Part shown: positions 23,510 through 31,005 of the stretch, piece by piece
Numbering within the stretch: the stretch's first letter is position 1
Layout: each line of letters begins with the position of its first letter
Origin: Aquidulcibacter sp.
GTDB lineage: Bacteria > Pseudomonadota > Alphaproteobacteria > Caulobacterales > Aquidulcibacteraceae
NCBI RefSeq assembly: GCF_020253525.1
Contig: NZ_JADCBK010000056.1
Coordinates: forward strand, 1-35,254
Direction: 5' to 3'
Length of the DNA: 35,254 nucleotides
Notes under the pieces: model-generated
What the model was told of the DNA's origin: nothing
Seen by the model: the letters and a program-made list of their open reading frames with translations, nothing else
The model's database searches: none
Translations under genes and position numbers: made by a program

Positions 23510-26092
23510 TTAGCTGGCGATAAAGGGCTCAATGCCCCCCAAAGCTTTGGCAATCGAATCCTTTGTATAGGGCTTCGTGATAAATGGCCGCGCGTTTTGG
23601 TCCGAAGGATAATTAATGCCACTGCCATAGCCAGTCGCAAAGATGAACGGCACCTCCATCTCAAACAGACGATCGGCAATCGGGAAGCTGTTTTGGCTGC
23701 CCAAGTTAACGTCCAACAAGGCAAAACGCGGCATTTCGCGATCTAGTATAGCCAGTGCATCCCGCACATTGCTGGCAACCGACACGCGCTCTGCGCCGAG
23801 ACTCAGCAACATGGCTTCGGCGTCGAGGGCGATGATAAGATTATCTTCAACCAGCAAAACATGGCCCGTCAATCGGCCCACCTGAGGCGCATCGGCCGTC
23901 GTCATGGCGGGATTAATCGGTTTTTCCTCCATGACGATGAAGTGCGCTGGTACAGAAAAGCTTACCCGCACGCCAGTAGCCAAAAAGGCAATCGCCGACT
24001 CCCCGCCTAACTCGTGGGGGATAGAGGCTTCAATAATGGTCGAGCCAAAACCTCGATGGGTTGGGACCGTGACGGGTGGGCCACCGATTTCTACCCAACG
24101 GGCGATTAAGTCCCCTTGAGGGCCGATCTGCCAAGAGATATCGACATGGCCCCCTTCCCCACAAAAAGCACCATATTTAGCCGCATTGGTAATGAGCTCA
24201 TGGATAACCAAGGCAACGGTCGAGAAGGCTTGGGGGATCAAAAGCACTGGCGGGCCCGACATGTGGATGGTATTCCACGCCGGCCCCAAATAGGCTTCAG
24301 CTTCGGTTGCAATCAAGGTTTCAAAGGAACCAGGGCCCCAATTCTTGGCAGTAATCTGATCATGGGCGCGCGCTAGAGCATGGACACGATCGCCCAGAAC
24401 ATCGGCAAACGTATTGATGTCTTTAGCATTAACGCGACTTTGTGAGATCAGACCGCGGATCAGGCCCAAGATGTTCCGCACCCGGTGGTTAAGCTCGGCA
24501 ATCAGAAGGTCTTGCGTCTGGCTGGCCGCCATTCGCTCTGCTTCGGTTGCACTTATCAAGCGCAATACCACCTCCAATACCGTGACCTGAAGGGCTTCGG
24601 CGGCTCGCAACTCCGCATCTGTCCATTGCGTACTCTTGCCGTGCAATGTTTCTTGCCAGGCTTTAAAGCTCTTGCGCGGGCTGATGCGGACTTCGCCTTG
24701 GCCAAGCTCTTCAACGGCTTTGGTCGGATCACCCGCCCATTTCACCGTCGATGCCGTCTCTTTACGAAAGAAGACAAGATAGTCGCGGGGGATGGTGGAA
24801 ATCGGGATCGCCAACATACCCGCGGCACGATCCTTAAAGCTATTCGCAGACGGGCAAACGCTTTCAATCTCATTGCTGCTATAAACGCGGCTCGCAGAGA
24901 CACCATCCAGAAACTTCCGTAGCACCTCAAACTCTTCCAAGGTAGGCGTAGAGCCCTTGAGCGTGACACTCCCATCTATACAAAAGGCTGTTCCATCGCA
25001 GGGGACGATATTCACTAATTGATTGGCCAATTGTGCGACGTCCTTGGTTGCAACCCCCGCTAGAGCAACAGAGGCCAAAAGGTCAGCTGTGATCTTGCGC
25101 GTCGAGGCCTCAAACGTGATCAGTTCTTCCCGCTCACATCGATCAATCAAAAGGGCCAAGATTTGGCCGAAAACTTCAGCAGTTGTGCGCCGCTCATAGC
25201 CGATGGTGCGCGCAGTCATATGGTGACATGCAATCAAGCCCCAAAGCGCCCCATTTTTCAAAAGCGAAACCGTCATGGTAGCCGCAACGCCCATATTGCG
25301 GAGATATTCAAGATGGATGGGCGAGTGCGAACGGAGGCTGCTCATGGACAGATCGATAGGCGTGTCGACTAAAGTCTTCGTGCTGACGATCGGGGACGGC
25401 GGACTATCGATATCTAGCAGGGTGCGGATTGGGTTGCGGACCAAAAGCGCCCGAGCTTGCTGGGGAATGTCGGTTGCTGGATAGCGCAGACCCAGAAACG
25501 ATTCCATGGATGGACGACATCGTTCTGCAATCACTTCGCCCGAGCCATCAGGATGGAATTGATAAATCATAACCCGATCATAGCCAGTCAGAGCCTGCAC
25601 CAGTCGGACCGCTTCATGTGTCAGATCGCTCACATGGTGCTGATGCTGCACATGGTCGATCATCGACCGGACCATCGAGCCCGCGTTAAGCTCCCCCGAT
25701 TCCTCGCTGAGCTCTGCCTCCAGCAGAATCAAATCTCCGCTGGTATGAACAGCCAAGTCATAGGCAGGGCCACCCTCTTGCAACACAGTGGCAAACAAGC
25801 GCTCGATCACATCCTGCCGATAAAGGGACGACAGGCGATTGCGGATCGCATGCAAAGCTTCGGGCATGATCAAGGCCGTGAGATTTGCCCCCAAAATCTC
25901 TTCCAACGGCTGGCTCAGAAAGTCCCCGCAATTGGCCGAGGCCTGCTCAATAATCCAGTCTGGCGTTAGCACGAGTAGAAAGCCGCCGTTTTGGATCGAA
26001 TTGATCTCATGGATCCGCTCCTTGTCGCAATTGGTCAGGGTTGGCGGTTCGGGGGGAAGGGTTGATGAGGCAAAGGTCTGGGGCATAGGCAT
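23510..26092 (-). CDS. bphP: Bacteriophytochrome HWE histidine kinase with receiver domain
   Basis: About 860 residues. A PAS domain (GGFLLVLTPDWIIEQAS) is preceded by NCDKERIH, whose Cys is placed like the biliverdin-binding Cys of bacteriophytochromes. The GAF domain has PATDIPQQARALLVRNPIR and HLEYLRNMGVAATMTVSL. A PHY domain follows (WTDAELRAAEAL at its end). The kinase is HWE/HisKA_2 type with ELNHRVRNILGLIRGL and HELITNAAKYGAF. A C-terminal receiver (HVLLVEDNLIIALDAEAM, then FALLDVNLG with the acceptor Asp) ends in FITKPYTKDS. It follows the heme oxygenase gene. ATG 26092 has GAGG upstream; ATG 26086 and TTG 26104 are alternatives. Confidence 0.92.
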   Translation of the reverse strand: MPMPQTFASSTLPPEPPTLTNCDKERIHEINSIQNGGFLLVLTPDWIIEQASANCGDFLSQPLEEILGANLTALIMPEALHAIRNRLSSLYRQDVIERLFATVLQEGGPAYDLAVHTSGDLILLEAELSEESGELNAGSMVRSMIDHVQHQHHVSDLTHEAVRLVQALTGYDRVMIYQFHPDGSGEVIAERCRPSMESFLGLRYPATDIPQQARALLVRNPIRTLLDIDSPPSPIVSTKTLVDTPIDLSMSSLRSHSPIHLEYLRNMGVAATMTVSLLKNGALWGLIACHHMTARTIGYERRTTAEVFGQILALLIDRCEREELITFEASTRKITADLLASVALAGVATKDVAQLANQLVNIVPCDGTAFCIDGSVTLKGSTPTLEEFEVLRKFLDGVSASRVYSSNEIESVCPSANSFKDRAAGMLAIPISTIPRDYLVFFRKETASTVKWAGDPTKAVEELGQGEVRISPRKSFKAWQETLHGKSTQWTDAELRAAEALQVTVLEVVLRLISATEAERMAASQTQDLLIAELNHRVRNILGLIRGLISQSRVNAKDINTFADVLGDRVHALARAHDQITAKNWGPGSFETLIATEAEAYLGPAWNTIHMSGPPVLLIPQAFSTVALVIHELITNAAKYGAFCGEGGHVDISWQIGPQGDLIARWVEIGGPPVTVPTHRGFGSTIIEASIPHELGGESAIAFLATGVRVSFSVPAHFIVMEEKPINPAMTTADAPQVGRLTGHVLLVEDNLIIALDAEAMLLSLGAERVSVASNVRDALAILDREMPRFALLDVNLGSQNSFPIADRLFEMEVPFIFATGYGSGINYPSDQNARPFITKPYTKDSIAKALGGIEPFIAS

Positions 26093-26094
26093 TA

Positions 26095-26119
26095 AACGCC
26101 TCAAGGGTTGATTGGTTCC
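26095..26119 (-). promoter_or_regulatory. EcfG-type promoter of the phytochrome gene, inside the heme oxygenase 3' end
   Basis: An exact minus-strand GGAAC-N16-CGTT. The -10 ends just 2 bases before the ATG at 26092, so a transcript starting 8-9 bases further on would begin at or near the next in-frame ATG (26086). Function is therefore less certain than for the other sites. Confidence 0.5.
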
Positions 26120-26727
26120 CTAGGGCGCAGGGCACGCTGAACCAGAATTGGCCTCGCAACGGCTTTTGGCATCATCCACGTATCAAATAGCTGAAAACTG
26201 GTCAGAGCCGCTTGAAGCGCTTGGTCTTGGGCTTCAGGTTCATTGAGGCCATCCAACGCACGACACAGCCTTTGCCAAGATGCGCCATCGCCACTGCCGC
26301 CTTGAAAAAAGCTGCGCCCGCTCGCTTGGTCGCTGCACAAATGATCAAGCTTGGCAGCTAGAGCCCGCCCACCCATCATCGAGCCTTCGCGCACATAAAG
26401 CACACCCAAATAAGCCCCGTAGGACTTAATATCGGTATGCGCGACATTTTCAGTATGGCCTAAGCCACTTGACCCTAAATCCTCCATGTCTTTCAAGAGA
26501 CGTTGGCTGCGATAATCGACTTTTGGTGCCTGCGCTCGCTCCGGGAAGACGGCGGAATCCAAGGCCTGCTCAAGGCCAGAATGATACCCGTGCAGACGGC
26601 CAAGCAATAAAAGATAGGCGGGAAGAGCTATCGTCTCGTCCATCAATTCCTGAAAGCTTGTATGGTGGTGAAGTTGCTCGTGAATAGCCCGAGTGCCCTG
26701 CCGGAGATGGTCGCGCGTCGTGCCCAA
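26101..26727 (-). CDS. bphO: Biliverdin-producing heme oxygenase
   Basis: A 208-residue heme oxygenase, which opens heme to biliverdin, CO and iron. RAIHEQLHHHTSFQELM carries the proximal heme-ligand His, and YLGVLYVREGSMMGGRALAA is the distal helix with its flexible glycines. The gene sits directly before the phytochrome, so its biliverdin is the likely chromophore supply (BphO-BphP pair). The start is a TTG with GGAG seven bases upstream; no in-frame ATG fits. It stops 8 bases before the phytochrome ATG at 26092. I see no EcfG-type site before this gene, so it should have a separate promoter at about 26740-26790. Confidence 0.9.
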   Translation of the reverse strand: MGTTRDHLRQGTRAIHEQLHHHTSFQELMDETIALPAYLLLLGRLHGYHSGLEQALDSAVFPERAQAPKVDYRSQRLLKDMEDLGSSGLGHTENVAHTDIKSYGAYLGVLYVREGSMMGGRALAAKLDHLCSDQASGRSFFQGGSGDGASWQRLCRALDGLNEPEAQDQALQAALTSFQLFDTWMMPKAVARPILVQRALRPREPINP

Positions 26728-26798
26728 AGTCCAACTCCGCTTTTAATAGGGTCGATGACGCGCCCATCGAACAACAAAGTCAATCGAAAACTGATCGT

Positions 26799-27272
26799 TC
26801 AACGCCGGGTTAGGACAATGATGCCACCAATTGGCCCCTTGGGAAAGCGAATATCGGGCGTGAGGGCAGGTTCTGTTTCAAAACTTCCCTCCGAAAGCCC
26901 ACGCCCCAACAAAGTTGAGCGGACACGATAGAGACGTTGCTTCTCCACATTGGCAAAGGCAGGTACGCCATCGTCACCTGAAACCACCAACAACAAGATT
27001 TTGCGGCGTGGACAACGCAAAAGGCTATTGCCCAAGAGCGACAATACTTGCGCCGCGCTAGGACTTAGAACATCGTCTTGATTGGCGAAATAGATTTGGG
27101 TTGCCTCGCCTCGACAGATGCGATTCCCCATCACCAGGTCTTTGTCTGGCTTGGTTGCAGGCATAGGGGACGCGCACGCCCCCAAACCCAGGGCAATAAG
27201 TGCCAAGCCCCAGAGCAGAGGCTTGGCAGACCTTAGGGCCGATGTGTGATGATTATGCCGATGGTGCGACAT
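26799..27272 (-). CDS. OmpA-like domain lipoprotein
   Basis: About 157 residues from 27272. The N-terminus is His-rich (MSHHRHNHHT), followed by a signal peptide ending in LGLGAC (Cys33). The rest resembles a diverged OmpA-C peptidoglycan-binding domain: TQIYFANQDDVLSPSAAQVL corresponds to the 'F-x-x-x-x-x-L-x-x-x-A' strand-helix, and EKQRLYRVRSTLLGRGL to the Arg-containing helix. The usual binding Asp/Arg pair is only partly preserved. A longer frame to 27509 would lie inside dps and is not credible. The start overlaps the dps 3' end by 20 bases, so it is probably cotranscribed with dps. Confidence 0.6.
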   Translation of the reverse strand: MSHHRHNHHTSALRSAKPLLWGLALIALGLGACASPMPATKPDKDLVMGNRICRGEATQIYFANQDDVLSPSAAQVLSLLGNSLLRCPRRKILLLVVSGDDGVPAFANVEKQRLYRVRSTLLGRGLSEGSFETEPALTPDIRFPKGPIGGIIVLTRR

Positions 27273-27735
27273 GGGATTCAACGAACCAGAGTTGCTGATC
27301 AATCCCACGCGACATCTCTGTAAATAGGTCAGACGTGTCGGCATCGCCAAACTTCGCGGCTGTGGCGCTCGCTTCGCGCACCGATTGGCCAAAGGCGGCG
27401 AGGCTACCCGCGACAGCAAACACATGCTTGTTTTCATCGGCAAGGCCGAGATCATAGGGGACCAGAAATGAGTTCTTTGTGGCGACTTGGACCGTACCTT
27501 GCGCCACACCGCCTAAACCACCGGCGCGTTCGGCCAACATGTCGGAATAGGTCTCAACTTGTTCTGACACGCGATCAAACAGCTCATGAATGGCGATAAA
27601 GTTTGGGCCGCGCACATTCCAATGGGCTTGCTTGGTTTGGGCATGCAGATCAATGGCCGCGGCCAAATGCTTGTTAAGCAATTCCACCGATTGGGCACGA
27701 ATGGTTTCGTGCAGCGTGTTACGTGTCTTGCTCAT
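27253..27735 (-). CDS. dps: Dps-type DNA-binding ferritin
   Basis: A 160-residue Dps family protein, which forms a 12-subunit shell, oxidises iron with peroxide and protects DNA. The ferroxidase residues are in QAHWNVRGPNFIAIHELFDR (His, His, Asp) with the following Glu in SEQVETYSDMLAER. The C-terminus ends FVESHVAPSA without a Lys-rich DNA-binding tail; the N-terminus has a few basic residues instead. It belongs functionally with SOD in peroxide and superoxide defence. No exact EcfG-type site is visible upstream, so its control may differ from that of the island's other genes. Confidence 0.93.
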   Translation of the reverse strand: MSKTRNTLHETIRAQSVELLNKHLAAAIDLHAQTKQAHWNVRGPNFIAIHELFDRVSEQVETYSDMLAERAGGLGGVAQGTVQVATKNSFLVPYDLGLADENKHVFAVAGSLAAFGQSVREASATAAKFGDADTSDLFTEMSRGIDQQLWFVESHVAPSA

Positions 27736-27857
27736 GTGATGACTCCTAAAGCCCGCCTAGAGGGGTTTCCTCTTCTGTTTCGCAGGGATGCGACGCCCTA
27801 GAATTGACCTGTATCAACTATTCACAGCCAAGGACGCTGGAACAAGGTCAATTGTTC

Positions 27858-27882
27858 GGAACCGCTTGCAGCCAGAAAGGTT
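27858..27882 (+). promoter_or_regulatory. Weak EcfG-like promoter before the Crp/Fnr gene
   Basis: GGAAC-N16-GGTT, one mismatch in the -10 element, 66 bases before the ATG at 27949. Less certain than the exact sites. Confidence 0.35.
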
Positions 27883-27948
27883 GAACCAAAGCTGTGGCAG
27901 CCGCGCGTCTCACCGGAGCACTCAGCAGATTTGATGGAGGCTCAGGAC

Positions 27949-28677
27949 ATGGCCAACCCCCTTTTACAGACAAGCGATATGGACCTCTTCATGAGCCGAC
28001 CGAGGAACCGCCCTTTCTTCAACGAGGGTGACCCGAGCGGCGCGATCTATCAAGTGGAAAGCGGGTGCGTTCGACTTCAGAAGATGACCGAGGGCGGGCG
28101 GCGCTGTGTATTATCCTTTTGCTATCCAGGTGACGTGTTCGGCTTAGGGACGCATGGGCCAGAACAGGTTGATGCCGAAGCAGCCTGCGCTTCGCGTGTC
28201 GCGCGCTTGGGACACTTAGGTCTGCAACGCATGCTGCAATCAGAGCCCACGCGTGCCATGAAGGTGATTGACGCCGCCTATGGCGGACAAGAGCCAGGTA
28301 GCGAACATGTTGTAATGATCAGCTTCGCCCCTGCAGAACAAAAACTCGCTTGGTTTTTGGCCGGTTTGGGTCAACGTTTGGGCCAATCGGTTGCTGGCGA
28401 ACTCCTCGTCGATTTACCAATGATGCGGGCTGACATTGCAGACTACCTAGGCATGACTTTCGAGACGGTCAGCAGAGAGATGACAAAGCTGCGTGATCTC
28501 CAGATCATTGATCTTTTGGGCCTGCGAAAGTTCAAAATCCAACGCGCCGCAGCCTTACAGTCTCTCGCGCTGAGGGGCAGCATTTGGCCGTCCAAGTATA
28601 AGACCCAACGCGGAGCTTTCGCATTTGCACCACCTAGAAGGTTGAACTGCGCCCATCAGGCAGATGGCTTAGCATAG
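27949..28677 (+). CDS. Crp/Fnr-family transcriptional regulator
   Basis: A 242-residue regulator. Residues 5-115 form a cyclic-nucleotide-binding-type fold (FFNEGDPSGAIYQVESGCVR, then LSFCYPGDVFGLG). A dimerisation helix follows, then a winged helix: MMRADIADYLGMTFETVSRE, then MTKLRDLQIIDL, typical of FixK/Fnr proteins. The N-terminal cysteine cluster of true Fnr is absent, so it is not an Fe-S oxygen sensor of that type. About 40 additional basic residues extend the C-terminus. The ATG at 27949 has GGAGG eight bases before it and is preferred to 27934. A weak EcfG-like site precedes it. Confidence 0.85.
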   Translation: MANPLLQTSDMDLFMSRPRNRPFFNEGDPSGAIYQVESGCVRLQKMTEGGRRCVLSFCYPGDVFGLGTHGPEQVDAEAACASRVARLGHLGLQRMLQSEPTRAMKVIDAAYGGQEPGSEHVVMISFAPAEQKLAWFLAGLGQRLGQSVAGELLVDLPMMRADIADYLGMTFETVSREMTKLRDLQIIDLLGLRKFKIQRAAALQSLALRGSIWPSKYKTQRGAFAFAPPRRLNCAHQADGLA

Positions 28678-28685
28678 TCTATCTT

Positions 28686-28920
28686 ATGAGTGCTGGGCCA
28701 AAAGACCTAAGCCAAGCAGAAGCCAGCCAAAGGCTGCAAGAATTTGGGCCAAATCGTTCGTCTGTCTTCAAGGATCGTTCAGTCCTGCGCATTATCGTAG
28801 GGATACCCAAAGAGCCGATGTTTTTCTTCATGCTATCGGCACCGCACTCTATCTCTTGTTTTACGACCGAGCGGGCGCTCCACTCTCTGCACAACCTGAC
28901 CTCATCCAAGCTGGTCCTTG
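28686..28920 (+). pseudogene. Truncated, frameshifted P-type ATPase fragment
   Basis: The first 48 codons give KDLSQAEASQRLQEFGPN and then RIIVGIPKEPMFFFMLS, the cytoplasmic N-terminus and first membrane helix of cation-transporting P-type ATPases ('GLSxxEAxxRLxxxGPN', 'REPMFxLL'). After MLS the frame is lost, but the neighbouring frame continues the family pattern with AIGTALYLLFYDRAGA before stopping. A frameshift near 28833 and truncation of everything after the first helices are therefore visible. The remaining more than 800 residues are missing from the window. It marks the left border of the accessory segment. Confidence 0.7.
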
Positions 28921-29203
28921 ATCTCCATTGAATGGTCTGACTTGCCCGTCTGACCTTGTTGCACGTCTCGGGAGACGCGTTGACGTGGCTTGAAAACTGC
29001 CTCCGGCGGCGTGTCCCACCATTCTTCGAATTCAAGGGCCCGTGTTGTCGCTTCGCTCCTGCCCGCGCCAAGCCCTTGTGTGCCACCAGGTCGGTTTCCT
29101 CCCCTCGCCTTGTTCCGGATGCTGTTACGCCCCGTCGCCACCGCGACCCCCGGACCGGGACACCAACGGACGGGACAGCTTCAGACCAAACGGAGAAACC
29201 ATC
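28921..29203. other. Intergenic stretch before ssb
   Basis: Open frames exist on both strands, but none matches a family I recognise. A minus-strand frame (28902-29141) encodes FEEWWDTPPEAVF and a Gly/Arg-rich part, and could be a remnant. The GC content and sequence style change here relative to the ATPase fragment, so the junction of the mobile segment probably lies in this interval. Confidence 0.35.
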
Positions 29204-29599
29204 ATGGATAAGGCCAATTTCGAAATCGTCGGAAACGTCGGCAAAATCGAGATCAAGACTTTCGGCAAGACCGGCAAACTCGCAACCCTCAGCGTCGCCA
29301 CCTCAGAGCGCTGGAAGACCGAAGACGGCACGCAAAAAGACCGCACTTACTGGCACCGCGTTACCGTCTTCGCCCCCGCCATCATCGCCCGCATCGAGAC
29401 AATGGTCCAGAAGGGCACCCGGGTTCGCCTCCTCGGTCGCATCCGCCCCAGCTCCTACGACGACGATCAAGGCCGCACCCGCTACGTCATCGAGTTTGTC
29501 CTAGGCCCCTTCAGCGAACTTGAAGTCCTCGCTCGCGGTAAAGCCAAGACGGACGCTACCAGCACCGAAACAGGCCTGCCGATAGAAGAAGCCGCCTAG
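29204..29599 (+). CDS. ssb: Single-stranded DNA-binding protein (mobile-element type)
   Basis: A 131-residue OB-fold protein: VGNVGKIEIKTFGKTGKLAT, VATSERWKTEDGTQKDRTYW, HRVTVFAPAIIARIETMVQK, GTRVRLLGRIR. It matches the SSB/PriB fold but lacks the Gly/Pro-rich tail and the acidic DDDIPF-type tip of chromosomal SSB, ending instead in LPIEEAA. That, and the relaxase nearby, suggests an SSB carried by an integrative or conjugative element. The start at 29204 has GGAG upstream; a longer frame from 29042 is not homologous. A clear terminator follows. Confidence 0.88.
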   Translation: MDKANFEIVGNVGKIEIKTFGKTGKLATLSVATSERWKTEDGTQKDRTYWHRVTVFAPAIIARIETMVQKGTRVRLLGRIRPSSYDDDQGRTRYVIEFVLGPFSELEVLARGKAKTDATSTETGLPIEEAA

Positions 29600-29626
29600 C
29601 TACATCATTCTAGCAAATTAGCCCAA

Positions 29627-29655
29627 GGGCGGAGCCTAACAGCTCCGCCCTCTTT
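29627..29655 (+). terminator. Intrinsic terminator after ssb
   Basis: GGGCGGAGC-CTAACA-GCTCCGCCC is a perfect 9-base stem followed by TCTTT, 28 bases after the ssb stop. Confidence 0.75.
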
Positions 29656-29665
29656 GCGTGCTTAT

Positions 29666-29686
29666 GCCAAGTCCATTCGACTTGGC
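29666..29686 (-). terminator. Hairpin after the nucleotidyltransferase-fold gene
   Basis: GCCAAGTC-CATTC-GACTTGGC is a perfect 8-base stem, 33 bases past the stop of the minus-strand gene at 29719-30744. There is no T-run. Confidence 0.4.
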
Positions 29687-29718
29687 CTCACCCCGCTGTC
29701 ATGCAAGTTTGATCGGAG

Positions 29719-30744
29719 CTATTTGAAAACTGCACGCACCTCATTTCCAACCATCGCCAGCGATGCGCCGATGGCTTCCCGCCATTTCTGGCCTTGCGCC
29801 ATTGCAGTCTCATAGGCCTGATTCAACTCTGCAGGCCTGTCTTCAGCCAGTGACACTATGAGAGCACGGGCTTGGCCCAAGTCCTTTCGGCGTTTCGCAA
29901 GCCCGGCTCCGGTGCGCTGTTGCGCAACGATAAGCTTATGAATGGCGAAACGCTCAGGCCGGGGAATGCGGACAAGAACGCCTTGGCGGTAAAGGCCAAC
30001 CGCAGGAATGGGGTCGGCCAATAGAAAGTTGAGATAGTGCAAGGCTTGCGCCCACACTCCCAAAGCTTCAAGCCAGACAAGATCTTGGCCCTCTTCAAAT
30101 GAAGGGGCCAGAAAATCAAGCACTGGCTCGCCTGTCTTGCGTCGCCATCGTCCACTGCGACCTTTAGGGTCAATGGATGGCGTAACTTCTAGACCGAACT
30201 TAGTGAGAGCCGTTGGCAAATCCTTCGAGCTTCTCACGGCGTCATCGGCTAGCGCGATCGATAAGTTCTGATAGCTCGCAATGTCGATGTCTTGTGTCAG
30301 CGCGGGCTCGATACGTGTGAGGCGCCTTCCAAGTTCAGCATCATAAAGCCGAAAAGCCATGGTGCCGACCAAAGTGCCTCCCAAATCAAAAACGCCTTGC
30401 GCCGAAAGGCTAGCCAGCAAACTGCCACTGGCGGCGTCCAGCGTAGGCAGTCGAGCTGCGCGCAATTGGGCGACCATATCGCCGCAACGCGTCTCGAAGG
30501 CTTCTGTCGCCTCGCGACGTGCCTCAATCTCGTCAAGGCGTGCTCTGGTCTCCTCATTGTCTGGGCCAATGTAGCGCTGAACCACATGGCTGCCCGTCCG
30601 ATCACTGGCATACCAATAGACCTTGCCCCGCACGGTTCTTTTAAAAGGCGCGCCAGTTGGGCTAGCGCTTGGGGTACGCGATAAATGCATATCGACGAGC
30701 TCTTGGTAGAGTGTCATCAATTGGAGGGGAAGAACTTCAGCCAT
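29719..30744 (-). CDS. GSU2403-type nucleotidyltransferase-fold protein
   Basis: A 341-residue protein resembling the GSU2403/NTP_transf_8 family. The core has FDLGGTLVGTMAFRLYDAEL, and about 20 residues later TQDIDIASY. The G-G-T-x-A and DxD motifs are those of a polymerase-beta-type nucleotidyltransferase site. A long charged segment (DEIEARREATEAFETR) precedes it, and the helical C-terminus includes FAIHKLIVAQQR. Members are often in mobile or defence DNA; substrate and role are unknown. An 11-base inverted repeat lies immediately before the start and no ribosome site is visible, hinting at autoregulation. It lies between ssb and the relaxase. Confidence 0.7.
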   Translation of the reverse strand: MAEVLPLQLMTLYQELVDMHLSRTPSASPTGAPFKRTVRGKVYWYASDRTGSHVVQRYIGPDNEETRARLDEIEARREATEAFETRCGDMVAQLRAARLPTLDAASGSLLASLSAQGVFDLGGTLVGTMAFRLYDAELGRRLTRIEPALTQDIDIASYQNLSIALADDAVRSSKDLPTALTKFGLEVTPSIDPKGRSGRWRRKTGEPVLDFLAPSFEEGQDLVWLEALGVWAQALHYLNFLLADPIPAVGLYRQGVLVRIPRPERFAIHKLIVAQQRTGAGLAKRRKDLGQARALIVSLAEDRPAELNQAYETAMAQGQKWREAIGASLAMVGNEVRAVFK

Positions 30745-30747
30745 GGT

Positions 30748-30780
30748 GTTACACTACAAATTTTTTTTATGTAGTGCAAC
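30748..30780. promoter_or_regulatory. Inverted repeat at the start of the nucleotidyltransferase-fold gene
   Basis: GTTACACTACA and TGTAGTGCAAC (one mismatch) flank an 11-base AT-rich loop, 4 bases from the start codon at 30744. It could be an operator or an RNA hairpin that hides the start region. Confidence 0.5.
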
Positions 30781-30908
30781 ATACATGAGGAACGGCAACG
30801 CTCAGCTTGTTTTCATCGCACAGAGTGTTTTGCGTTTCTAATAGTTTCTTTGTGTTTCTAAGTGGGCTCATAAGGGGAACAGAGGAGATATGACAGAGGG
30901 ATAGGCAA

Positions 30909-30936
30909 GATAAAGGGAAGATTCTCTTGCTTTATC
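30909..30936. other. Hairpin upstream of the relaxase, possible oriT element
   Basis: GATAAAG and CTTTATC enclose a second small stem (AAGA-TTC-TCTT). The hairpin lies 70 bases before the relaxase start in an AT-rich region (30781-31005) that holds no gene. Transfer origins often sit here, but no nick-site motif can be assigned. Confidence 0.3.
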
Positions 30937-31005
30937 CTACTGATATTATTCGCAAAATAGGTGAATCTGGTTGCCACTCATGAATTGCCATGAATTACTG
31001 CGGCA

